Shown: piece after piece, positions 27,083 to 34,449 of the stretch
Position numbering within the stretch: the first letter of the stretch is position 1
Layout: every line of letters begins with the position of its first letter
Origin: Paenibacillus dauci
Lineage (GTDB): Bacteria > Bacillota > Bacilli > Paenibacillales > Paenibacillaceae
Assembly (NCBI RefSeq): GCF_000971985.1
Contig: NZ_KQ040800.1
Location: 95,801-159,800, forward strand
Direction: 5' to 3'
Length of the DNA stretch: 64,000 nucleotides
Made by a program: the position numbers and the translations under genes
Notes under the pieces: model-generated
Told to the model about the DNA's origin: nothing
Database searches by the model: none
What the model saw: the letters and a program-made list of their open reading frames with translations, nothing else

Positions 27083-27111
27083 TTCGATTACCCAAAGTTG
27101 TGTGGTATACT
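27083..27111 (+). promoter_or_regulatory. Extended -10 promoter for the ABC-F gene
   Basis: TTCGAT (27083-27088), a 17-base spacer, and TGGTATACT ending at 27111, which includes the TGn extended -10 element. The start near 27118 gives a leader of roughly 97 bases. Confidence 0.55.
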
Positions 27112-27125
27112 ATTGCCAACAGTAA

Positions 27126-27160
27126 TTTCATGAAAATGAATACTGCCTTTTTTCATGAAA
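27126..27160 (+). promoter_or_regulatory. Paired palindromic decamers in the ABC-F leader
   Basis: TTTCATGAAA, itself a perfect palindrome, occurs at 27126-27135 and 27151-27160. The two copies can be a pair of operators in DNA, or pair with each other as a 10-bp stem in the RNA. Confidence 0.5.
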
Positions 27161-27214
27161 TAAGATAGGTTTCATTACACAATACTTTATTAATGATAAG
27201 GATGGGTTGTATAC

Positions 27215-28840
27215 ATGATAAGTACTTCAGGTGTCACGCTGCGTTACGGTAAGCGCGCCCTTTTTGAAGATGTAAATATTAAATTCACGCCAGGTAACTG
27301 TTACGGTCTGATCGGTGCGAACGGTGCCGGTAAATCCACATTCCTCAAAATTCTGTCCGGTGAAGTAGAACAGAATGAAGGGGAAGTGCATATCACTCCG
27401 GGCGAGCGTATGGCGATCCTCAAACAGAACCAATCCGAATACGATGAGTTCCAGGTGCTGGAGACCGTAATTATGGGTCACAAACGCCTGTACGATATTA
27501 TGAAAGAAAAAGATGCTCTCTATGCCAAAGAAAACTTCAGTGACGAAGACGGCATGCGTGCCGGCGAACTGGAAGCCGAATTTGCAGAGATGAACGGCTG
27601 GGAAGCGGAAGCAGAAGCTGCCGAGATGCTGAACGGTCTGGGTATCGATAACGAAATGCAGTACAAAATGATGAAGGAACTGAACGGTAACGAGAAAGTA
27701 CGCGTCCTGCTCGCTCAGGCCCTGTTCGGTCACCCGAACATCCTGCTGCTGGATGAGCCTACCAACCATTTGGACATCGAATCCATTCACTGGCTGGAGA
27801 ACTTCCTGGCTTCCTACGATGGCACTGTTATCGTAGTCAGTCACGACCGTCACTTCCTGAACACGGTATGTACGCATATCGCCGATATCGACTTTGGCAA
27901 AATCCAGATGTATGTCGGTAACTATGATTTCTGGTACGAGTCCAGCCAGCTGGCACTTCAGCTGAGCCGCGAACAGAACAAGAAAAAAGAAGACAAGGTC
28001 AAAGAACTGCAGGCCTTCATTCAGCGTTTTAGCGCCAACAAATCCAAGTCCAAGCAGGCAACTTCCCGTAAGAAAATGCTGGACAAAATCACACTGGATG
28101 ACATTCGTCCATCCAACCGTAAATATCCGTTTATCAATTTCAAAGGTGAGCGTGAAGCAGGCAAACAGCTGCTGTTGATCGATGGCCTGAGCAAAACGAT
28201 CGACGGCGAAAAAGTCATCAACAATCTGACGCTGACTGTTAACAAAGGCGATAAAATCGCTCTGGTCGGTCCAAACGGCAACGTCAAAACAGCATTGTTC
28301 CAAATCCTGATGGGTGAAGTGGAACCCGATGAAGGTACGTACCAATGGGGTGTAACTACTTCCCAGGCATACTTCCCTAACGATAACTCCGCTTACTTTG
28401 ATGGTGTGGACGAGACGCTGGTAGACTGGTTGCGTCGTTATTCCAAAGATCCGGATGAATCTTTCCTGCGTGGTTTCCTTGGCCGTATGCTGTTCTCCGG
28501 TGACGAAGCGCTCAAAAAAGCAAGTGTATTGTCCGGGGGAGAAAAAGTTCGTTGTATGCTGTCCCGCATGATGCTTATGGGCGGTAACGTTCTGCTGCTG
28601 GACGAGCCTACCAACCACTTGGATCTCGAATCCATCACAGCACTGAATAATGGTCTGACTGATTTTGATGGTACGATTATCTTCACTTCCCATGACCATC
28701 AGTTCGTACAGACAATCGCTAACCGCATCATCGAGATTACGCCAAACGGCATTATCGATCGTATGATGAGTTACGATGAGTACCTGGAGAGCAAAGAAAT
28801 CCAGGAAATGCGTGACAAAATGTACCCGGTACAAGTATAA
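27215..28840 (+). CDS. ABC-F family ATPase, YkpA/YbiT-like
   Basis: A 541-residue cytoplasmic protein with two ATPase domains and no membrane segments, of the class that acts on the ribosome. Domain 1 has Walker A GANGAGKST (about 34-42) and Walker B ILLLDEPTNHLD. The charged interdomain linker (about 240-300) follows. Domain 2 has signature LSGGEKVRCML and LLLDEPTNHLDLES. Two departures are notable: domain 1 has LNGNEKVRVLL in place of LSGGQ, and domain 2 Walker A reads GPNGNVKTA with Val where Gly is usual. A role in translation under stress or antibiotic tolerance is possible. Confidence 0.92.
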   Translation: MISTSGVTLRYGKRALFEDVNIKFTPGNCYGLIGANGAGKSTFLKILSGEVEQNEGEVHITPGERMAILKQNQSEYDEFQVLETVIMGHKRLYDIMKEKDALYAKENFSDEDGMRAGELEAEFAEMNGWEAEAEAAEMLNGLGIDNEMQYKMMKELNGNEKVRVLLAQALFGHPNILLLDEPTNHLDIESIHWLENFLASYDGTVIVVSHDRHFLNTVCTHIADIDFGKIQMYVGNYDFWYESSQLALQLSREQNKKKEDKVKELQAFIQRFSANKSKSKQATSRKKMLDKITLDDIRPSNRKYPFINFKGEREAGKQLLLIDGLSKTIDGEKVINNLTLTVNKGDKIALVGPNGNVKTALFQILMGEVEPDEGTYQWGVTTSQAYFPNDNSAYFDGVDETLVDWLRRYSKDPDESFLRGFLGRMLFSGDEALKKASVLSGGEKVRCMLSRMMLMGGNVLLLDEPTNHLDLESITALNNGLTDFDGTIIFTSHDHQFVQTIANRIIEITPNGIIDRMMSYDEYLESKEIQEMRDKMYPVQV

Positions 28841-28856
28841 TTCCGGTGACTTGAAT

Positions 28857-28892
28857 AAAAAGGCGGTTCCTTTCGGGGAATCGCCTTTTTTT
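28857..28892 (+). terminator. Terminator after the ABC-F gene
   Basis: AAAAAGGCGGTTCC (from 28857) pairs with GGGAATCGCCTTTTT, with a TTCG-like loop and T7. Confidence 0.92.
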
Positions 28893-29202
28893 GTTGCCCT
28901 AACGTTCTGCTGCTGGAAGAGCTTACGCGAACGTCTTATTTCTCCTCCGGTATCGTCTTGTGTTGCCTGAGGGGAATTATATTTACCAGAGTGAAAAGTG
29001 TTGCTAGATCTTCACAACATTTCACCTGGCTTACTTGCTTTGCCCGGCGCTACAAGGTTTGCTCCAACCTACAAGGTTTACCTTTCCCTACAACGTTTCT
29101 CTAGACCCACAACAAAGCCGTTTGTTACGATGAACAGATGAAATGGGAAGCGGGCTATGAAGAGAAAGAAAAGCACGGTCTGCATGAGGAGGAACCAACA
29201 AC
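28893..29202. other. Intergenic region with a gene echo and a periodic array
   Basis: No gene. Bases 28900-28927 repeat, with few changes, the Walker B coding segment of the preceding gene (28585-28612). Bases 29012-29117 form a 19-bp periodic array. The end of the region carries the GAGGAGGA site of the cation transporter gene. Confidence 0.6.
29012..29117. repeat. 19-bp periodic array, about six imperfect units
   Basis: An 11-base core recurs exactly every 19 bases at 29012 (TCACAACATTT), 29031 (TTACTTGCTTT), 29050 (CTACAAGGTTT), 29069 (CTACAAGGTTT), 29088 (CTACAACGTTT) and 29107 (CCACAACAAAG), separated by variable 8-base spacers. Confidence 0.7.
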
Positions 29203-30075
29203 ATGGTGGATGTATATCAGAATATCAAGGAAGGCGAGCGCGGAGCATGGCTTAGTATTGTCACCTATCTGATTCTGTCCGCATTCAAGCTCATTCTTGG
29301 TTATCTGTTTCTGTCGAGTGCGCTGCGTGCAGACGGGATGAATAATCTGACGGATATTGTAGCATCTGTTGCTGTATTGATCGGACTGCGTATTTCGCGG
29401 AAACCACCGGATTCGGATCATGCGTACGGACATTTTCGGGCAGAGACCGTTGCGGCGCTGATTGCGTCTTTTATTATGGCGATGGTAGGGTTCCAGGTAC
29501 TGGTAGATGGTGTGGGGCTGTTATTTGCCGGGCAAGAACAGGCACCCGAGCCGTGGCTGGCAGGAGTCGCTATCATTTGTGCAGTCATTATGTATGGAGT
29601 CTACCGCTATAATCGGAAGCTGGCCCAGCGTACCAATAGTCAGGCATTAATGGCAGCGGCCAAAGATAATCTCTCTGATGCAATGGTCAGTGTAGGAGCC
29701 GCAGTCGGAATTATCGGCTCCCAGCTGGGGATGCCATGGCTGGATATTGTCGCTGCTCTGGTCGTAGGCGTGCTGATCTGCAAAACCGCCTGGGATATAC
29801 TCAGCGATTCGATGCACCGGCTGACAGACGGATTCGATGAGCAGGAACTGCCCGGTCTGCGCGAGACCATTGCTTCTATTGAAGGCGTAGAGAATATCAA
29901 GGATATCAAAGCCCGTATCAATGGCAGCCAGACGCTGGTTGATGTCATTATCGAAGTCTCTCCTGAACTCACAATTACCGAGAGCCATCATATTAGTGAT
30001 AAGGTTGAAGCGAAGATGGCAGAGGTGCATAATATTCATTATGTGCATGTACATGTGGAGCCAAAAGAGATTTGA
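29203..30075 (+). CDS. Cation diffusion facilitator family transporter
   Basis: Exports divalent metal ions (zinc, cobalt, manganese or iron) in exchange for protons. The 290 residues include six hydrophobic segments, the metal site residues in ADGMNNLTDIVAS and HAYGHFRAE, and a cytoplasmic C-terminal domain with HNIHYVHVHVEP. GAGGAGGAA lies 9 bases before the ATG. Metal specificity cannot be read from the sequence. The periodic array immediately upstream could be its control region. Confidence 0.92.
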   Translation: MVDVYQNIKEGERGAWLSIVTYLILSAFKLILGYLFLSSALRADGMNNLTDIVASVAVLIGLRISRKPPDSDHAYGHFRAETVAALIASFIMAMVGFQVLVDGVGLLFAGQEQAPEPWLAGVAIICAVIMYGVYRYNRKLAQRTNSQALMAAAKDNLSDAMVSVGAAVGIIGSQLGMPWLDIVAALVVGVLICKTAWDILSDSMHRLTDGFDEQELPGLRETIASIEGVENIKDIKARINGSQTLVDVIIEVSPELTITESHHISDKVEAKMAEVHNIHYVHVHVEPKEI

Positions 30076-30193
30076 GCAGGGAATGGTTTGAGGATTCCTT
30101 ATGCATTATTCTATTTAAAAGGGAAGACTCGTATACCGTATACTTGCTTTTGCTCCCTATCGTACAGGATCGAATGGAAAAGAGGTATATACC

Positions 30194-30802
30194 GTGAGAG
30201 AATCATCGGTTTCCGAGCGGCATTCCAGACGTTTTCGTTGGAAATGGCTGCTGGTTGCTCTGGTTATCCTACTGGTCATCGCGGCAGCCGGAGTCGCATG
30301 GCTGGCCTGGATGGTCGCTCCGCAGCGTCATCCCGGTCTTGATTACACAGAGCTCGACACAACCGCCAAGATACAAAACATGATCCAGCAGAAGCGGCTG
30401 GAAATTACACTTAGTCCGCAGGAATTTAATCAGCTTGCCCGCAAGGAGCTGCTGGATCATCAGGAAGATTATCCGCTGGGGCTGCATATCAAGGGAGCAG
30501 ATTTCACCTGGCAGGGGAATGTAGTACAGGCGGATCTGACAGGAGATTATCTGGGTATTCCTTTTGGGGCGCTGTTGGATTTTGATGCCCGGCTACAGGG
30601 TAACCAGCTGGTGTTGACCCATCGTCATACTACCGTACAACATGGTGAATGGACAGGAGCGCTGTTGGAGCCTATAGACATTTCGCTGACCAAGTATTTT
30701 CCGGCTATTGTAGAAGTAAAACAAATGGAATTTGGCAAAAATGAGGTTTTGGTCCGTTTTCGGCTGGATTTATTCAAGCTGCCCCGATTGCTAATGCGTT
30801 AA
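30194..30802 (+). CDS. YpmS-like (DUF2140-type) membrane-anchored protein
   Basis: A 202-residue protein with a basic N-terminus, one transmembrane segment (about 17-42, WLLVALVILLVIAAAGVAWLAW) and an extracellular beta-rich domain. The GNVVQADLTGDYLGIPFG and VEVKQMEFGKNEVLVRFRL stretches resemble the YpmS family, whose function is unknown. The start is GTG 30194 after AAGAGG. The upstream 84-codon frame at 30088 is in another phase and not called. It may share the transcript of the cation transporter, 119 bases upstream. Confidence 0.75.
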   Translation: MRESSVSERHSRRFRWKWLLVALVILLVIAAAGVAWLAWMVAPQRHPGLDYTELDTTAKIQNMIQQKRLEITLSPQEFNQLARKELLDHQEDYPLGLHIKGADFTWQGNVVQADLTGDYLGIPFGALLDFDARLQGNQLVLTHRHTTVQHGEWTGALLEPIDISLTKYFPAIVEVKQMEFGKNEVLVRFRLDLFKLPRLLMR

Positions 30803-30865
30803 ATAGTAATTGCAAAGTGTAGCAGGTTATTTCCGATAAATCCGTAACTATGGCCAACCATACAT

Positions 30866-30900
30866 AAAGAGCCCTTCTCCCGAAGAGAAAGGCTCTTTTT
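30866..30900 (+). terminator. Terminator after the YpmS-like gene
   Basis: AAAGAGCC (30866-30873) pairs with GGCTCTTT (30891-30898), with CTTCTC/GAGAAA pairing inside and a T run. Confidence 0.9.
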
Positions 30901-30973
30901 GCTGATGAGATACTATCTGGATCGCAGCAGAGCTGCATATTCATTCCATTTGGTACAATGAATGACTTTATTG

Positions 30974-31138
30974 TTAATACGTTCGTCTGCGTCCTGTAAA
31001 CAGGCTGATCACGAACAGCACCAGGAAAAGGAAGAACAGCACCTTGGCAATAGTAGCAGCCGCTTCAACGATTCCGAAGAATCCGAACACGCCAGCAACA
31101 ATCGCAATAATCAGAAAAATAACGGACCATTTTAACAT
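30974..31138 (-). CDS. DUF1328 (UPF0391, YtjA-like) small membrane protein
   Basis: A 54-residue protein made almost wholly of two hydrophobic segments ([18 protein letters not shown] and [17 protein letters not shown]), ending in GRRRTY. This is the typical UPF0391 pattern. AAAGGGTGAT precedes ATG 31138. Function is unknown; such proteins are often stress induced. It is divergent from the DUF948 gene, and both lie in the general-stress region. Confidence 0.88.
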   Translation of the reverse strand: MLKWSVIFLIIAIVAGVFGFFGIVEAAATIAKVLFFLFLVLFVISLFTGRRRTY

Positions 31139-31245
31139 AAATATCACCCTTTCGTTTGTAAATTTGAACAAACCGCATTTCCGATTGGATATCGGGTAAC
31201 GAGGACGGTATGAAATTAGTTACTTATTAATTAGTAAAAGTACCT

Positions 31246-31259
31246 TAACCGCGCGGTTA
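31246..31259. promoter_or_regulatory. 14-bp perfect palindrome between divergent stress genes
   Basis: TAACCGCGCGGTTA is GC-rich and perfectly symmetric, midway between the DUF1328 and DUF948 genes; a candidate shared operator. Confidence 0.4.
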
Positions 31260-31308
31260 GTAGGTTGAAACAGATGTTGGTATATTTCCCCGAACAAGTC
31301 TCGCTTCT

Positions 31309-31334
31309 GTTTCGGTGGTAAAACAGAAGGGTAG
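31309..31334 (+). promoter_or_regulatory. Weak SigB-like promoter for the DUF948 gene
   Basis: GTTTCG (31309-31314), 14 bases, GGGTAG (31329-31334). It fits the SigB form GTTTAA-N12-15-GGGTAT less well than the two better sites in this window. Confidence 0.35.
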
Positions 31335-31399
31335 TTTATGAATAACATCCTGAAAAAATGTGAAACCAAAACATTCATTGTTGAAAGAGAGGGTAAATT

Positions 31400-31939
31400 A
31401 TGAACATTGTTATCAGTATCAGTGTAGCGGTTGTCGCTATCGCATTCGCAGTACTCGTTGTATTCCTCGTTAAGACCCTGTTATCCGCCAAGGATTCGCT
31501 GGATAATGTATCCGCAACCTTGAAGGATGTACAAAAGACAATGGAAGAACTGACATACGAAGTAAAACAGACTATCCGTAATGTTAATGAGATTACAGGA
31601 GATGTCGAACATAAGCTGCAGCAGGTTGATCCGGTTGTAGAATCCGTTAAAAATCTTGGCGTGGTACTGAGTGAAATCACCGAAACTGTAAAAGATCTGA
31701 CGCTCAAAACCAAAGAAGTATCCGGTACATTGTTTGATCGTGTGAAATTTGCCAGTGGCAAATCGGAGCATTCTACCAATGCACATTCCATGGTAACAGC
31801 TTCTACTCCGGAAGATCGTACGTTGCAATCCTACTCTGCTACATATGACAAAAATGGTCATAACAATGGTGCATGGTTGAACTGGGTAGATACAGCAGTG
31901 AACGTATGGCAGAAATTCCGCAAGATCCCGACTAAATAA
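31400..31939 (+). CDS. DUF948 (YtxG-like) membrane protein
   Basis: A 179-residue protein with one N-terminal transmembrane segment (about 3-26), followed by a long helical region with heptads (DSLDNVSATLKDVQKTMEEL and beyond) typical of DUF948. The C-terminal part is hydrophilic. In Bacillus the YtxG/YtxH proteins are general-stress proteins, and a YtxH-like gene lies in the same region. GAGAGGG precedes the ATG. Confidence 0.85.
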   Translation: MNIVISISVAVVAIAFAVLVVFLVKTLLSAKDSLDNVSATLKDVQKTMEELTYEVKQTIRNVNEITGDVEHKLQQVDPVVESVKNLGVVLSEITETVKDLTLKTKEVSGTLFDRVKFASGKSEHSTNAHSMVTASTPEDRTLQSYSATYDKNGHNNGAWLNWVDTAVNVWQKFRKIPTK

Positions 31940-32039
31940 CCATATTTGATTAAATATTCCGAATTCAATGTTCTGATAATCTCCAAACGACCAACGGCTA
32001 CATGATGATTCATGTGTAAACCGCAGAAAGGGTGAGACG

Positions 32040-32615
32040 ATGCTTACTTACATGATGTTACTCGCTGGAATATTGTCCCCTTACAACGGTTCTGCCCAGG
32101 TATCTGATGCACCGTTACAGCCAGTCGTAGCTGTGCAGTCTGCTGAGTATGCCGCGATGCCCGCGGATAACAGTATCCATACTGCTTCCATAACATCTGC
32201 AACAGATTCCGTATACGAAGAACCCGATACCGAGGATACACTCAGCTACCATACTCTAAATGGCGTCTCTCTTAGTGACAGCCGGGCAGAGCTGCTGAAC
32301 AAAAAGGGCGAACCGCTTCATCAGGTGAAGACGGATGCCGGCTATACGGAATATGAGTATGACGATGTGAAAGTAGGCATGATGGGGGATCACATTTACT
32401 ATGTAAGTGTACCCGCACAGGCTGGCTCACTGACACTGGATGGTCACACGCTTCCTATTAATAAGCAGGCGATTACCAGTGAGTTGGGTGAACCGGATTT
32501 CACAGCAGATGATGGGGAAGGCTACAATAATGACTTTTATGCTTTTAAAGTCTTTACCGACCCTGGCACAGGGAAGATTGTCAGCGCAGATATTTTCGAT
32601 ACATTATCGGAGTGA
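32040..32615 (+). CDS. Exported protein of unknown function
   Basis: A 191-residue protein with a short hydrophobic N-terminus (about 1-19) that may serve as a signal peptide, an acidic Ser/Thr-rich linker to about 75, and a C-terminal domain with NGVSLSDSRAELLNKKGEP, a pattern seen in exported SmpA/DUF4309-like proteins of bacilli. The family call is tentative. AAGGGTGAG lies just before the ATG. Confidence 0.65.
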   Translation: MLTYMMLLAGILSPYNGSAQVSDAPLQPVVAVQSAEYAAMPADNSIHTASITSATDSVYEEPDTEDTLSYHTLNGVSLSDSRAELLNKKGEPLHQVKTDAGYTEYEYDDVKVGMMGDHIYYVSVPAQAGSLTLDGHTLPINKQAITSELGEPDFTADDGEGYNNDFYAFKVFTDPGTGKIVSADIFDTLSE

Positions 32616-32639
32616 ATATTAATTATTTCTGAAAAAAAT

Positions 32640-32665
32640 GTTTCATAGATTGGCAGTGTGGGTAA
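32640..32665 (+). promoter_or_regulatory. SigB promoter for the GSP17M-type gene
   Basis: GTTTCA (32640-32645), 14 bases, GGGTAA (32660-32665), close to the known SigB consensus. The gene starts 39 bases downstream. Confidence 0.7.
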
Positions 32666-32703
32666 ATGGTATATTGACTATCTTGTGAAAGCAGGTGATA
32701 GAC

Positions 32704-33048
32704 ATGAATCCGACTAATGCCAAGCCATACGCCAAAGTTGTAGCAAACGGTATACAAGCTGTAGAAGTCGTGAAGGAGCTGCAAAGTACGGGATATGGGT
32801 TTGATGATATCTATGTACTGGCGCATCAGCAGGACGTTACAGCCAAAATTGCCGAGACAGCCGGGGCACAGGAGATCGGGCTGAAGGAAGAAGGCATGTT
32901 TGACTCACTTGCCAATCTTTTCCGTTCACGTGGTGATGAACTGCGTTCCAAAATCACCTCACTTGGATTTACCCAGGCAGAGGCAGATTTTTACGAGCAG
33001 GAATTAGACCAAGATAAAGTACTTATTATTGCCAATCATAAATCCTAA
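32704..33048 (+). CDS. General stress protein 17M/YflT-domain protein
   Basis: A 114-residue cytoplasmic protein of the GSP17M/YflT family (KVVANGIQAVEVVKELQSTG, then YVLAHQQDVTAKIAETAGAQ and a DSLANLF segment). Function is unknown, but family members belong to the SigB general stress regulon. AGGTGA lies 5 bases before ATG 32704; the GTG at 32695 is inside that site. The SigB-like promoter upstream agrees with the family role. Confidence 0.88.
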   Translation: MNPTNAKPYAKVVANGIQAVEVVKELQSTGYGFDDIYVLAHQQDVTAKIAETAGAQEIGLKEEGMFDSLANLFRSRGDELRSKITSLGFTQAEADFYEQELDQDKVLIIANHKS

Positions 33049-33075
33049 TTATAGAGGCTGCATGCTAAAGACAAA

Positions 33076-33198
33076 GAGGTTGTATCAAAATCATATAACC
33101 GTTGTCCCCGCTAGGGCCTAGATTTGTAAGGAAAATGCCTTCAATTCCACTTCCATGGTGGAGTTGGAGGTTTTTTGACGAGTTTTTGATACAGCCCC
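33076..33198. mobile_element. MITE-like element, 123 bp, with internal terminator
   Basis: GAGGTTGTATCAAAA (33076-33090) and TTTTGATACAGCCCC (33184-33198) are terminal inverted repeats matching at 13 of 15 positions. They resemble ends of DDE-transposase insertion sequences of bacilli. The interior codes for nothing and carries a terminator hairpin. I did not find a clear target duplication. Confidence 0.65.
33138..33176 (+). terminator. Terminator inside the MITE-like element
   Basis: CCTTCAATTCCAC (33138-33150) pairs at all 13 positions (two G-U) with GTGGAGTTGGAGG (33158-33170), followed by T6. It can end the GSP17M transcript. Confidence 0.85.
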
Positions 33199-33201
33199 TT
33201 T

Positions 33202-33230
33202 TTGGATAACAATCACAGTTGGCTTATAAT
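33202..33230 (+). promoter_or_regulatory. SigA promoter for the phosphatase/kinase operon
   Basis: TTGGAT (33202-33207), 17 bases, TATAAT (33225-33230). The -35 begins 4 bases after the MITE-like element. Confidence 0.7.
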
Positions 33231-33282
33231 GAAAACAAGGTATATGAATCCGCTTCATGAAATAAGGGAATGAGGAGAAGTT

Positions 33283-34449
33283 ATGAATATATTAATCGTT
33301 GATGATAATCCGACCAATGTAATAATTATCCGTGAGATTCTGAAAAGAGAACAATATACCAATATCGTCACTTCCGCATCGGCCCGGGAAATGTTCGAAC
33401 ATCTTGGTCTGGGTGAACCTGATGCAGTAGCACGTGCCAAAGCCAATTCGTTTGACCTGATTTTGCTGGATATGATGATGCCCGAAATGGATGGTATTGA
33501 AGCCTGCCGGATTATTCAGCAACATGAGCTGCTGAAAGATATTCCGATTATTATGGTCACAGCAGTAGGAGATTCCAAAAAACTGGCGGAAGCACTAGAT
33601 GCCGGAGCAATGGATTATGTGACCAAGCCGATCAACAAAGTGGAATTGCTGGCTCGTATGCGTCTGGCCCTGCGACTCAAACATGAGAAAGACTGGCATA
33701 AAGAAAGAGACCAGCATATCCAGGATGAGCTTAAATTAGCCAGTCTGGTACAGCATGCGGTGCTAAGTACGCCGATTCATGATCCTTCTTTCCAGATTGA
33801 AGCCCTGTACAAGCCTTCTTTTGAGCTGGCAGGTGATTTGTATGCCTGGTATCCTCTTGGAGAAGGACGTTATGGCGTCATTTTGCTGGATATGATGGGG
33901 CATGGTATTTCTTCATCCTTGTTCTGCATGTTTATCGCATCTGTGCTTAAGGATACAGTTACTACCTATGTAGAACCGGAGAAAGTCATCCAGGAGCTGA
34001 ACCGTCGTTTTAATCAGCTTCATATTGAGAATCAGCTGGTACAATACTACTTTACGGCGATCTATCTGGTGGTAGATACCAAGTACAAACGGATCGATTA
34101 TGTTAATGCCGGACATCCTCCAGGTCTTTTCTTTGATGATAACGGAGAAGTGACCAAGCTCAGTACGAGTACGTTCCCTGTTGGCTTATTTGACCGAATT
34201 GAAGCAGAGCCACGCAGTTTCCATTATGAAGGAGACGGACATCTGGTACTGTATACAGATGGTCTGCTTGAAGCAGTAGAAGGCGATCAGGATGTGCAGC
34301 TTGATTTCCTGATTGATCAGCTGAAATCCAATCATCAACTGGATAAACAAAAAATCGAAACCGTATTTTTTGAAGCAAGTGCACCTGCAGATCGGGATGA
34401 TGATAAGTGTCTGGTGTGGATTTCACTCAATGAAGGAGCGGACAATTAA
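33283..34449 (+). CDS. Response regulator with PP2C phosphatase output (RsbY/RsbU-like)
   Basis: Likely dephosphorylates RsbV and so releases SigB. Residues 1-125 form a receiver domain (acidic pair in VDDN, phospho-acceptor in LILLDMMMPEMDG, Lys in VTKPI). Residues 170-385 form a SpoIIE-type PP2C domain with metal-binding Asp in AGDLYAW, DMMGHG and DRDDDK. This receiver-PP2C design is that of RsbY in the Bacillus cereus group. GAGGAGAAG precedes the ATG. Its TAA overlaps the ATG of the hybrid kinase gene (TAATG), so the pair is coupled. Confidence 0.92.
   Translation: MNILIVDDNPTNVIIIREILKREQYTNIVTSASAREMFEHLGLGEPDAVARAKANSFDLILLDMMMPEMDGIEACRIIQQHELLKDIPIIMVTAVGDSKKLAEALDAGAMDYVTKPINKVELLARMRLALRLKHEKDWHKERDQHIQDELKLASLVQHAVLSTPIHDPSFQIEALYKPSFELAGDLYAWYPLGEGRYGVILLDMMGHGISSSLFCMFIASVLKDTVTTYVEPEKVIQELNRRFNQLHIENQLVQYYFTAIYLVVDTKYKRIDYVNAGHPPGLFFDDNGEVTKLSTSTFPVGLFDRIEAEPRSFHYEGDGHLVLYTDGLLEAVEGDQDVQLDFLIDQLKSNHQLDKQKIETVFFEASAPADRDDDKCLVWISLNEGADN

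Noticed and set aside
27227..28834. 535-codon minus-strand open frame over the ABC-F gene
   Set aside because: It is the antisense shadow of a clear ABC-F coding sequence; composition is unlike a real protein.
29088..29117. CRISPR array reading of the 19-bp periodic region
   Set aside because: The repeats are too short and imperfect, the spacers are only 8 bases, and no cas gene is in the window.
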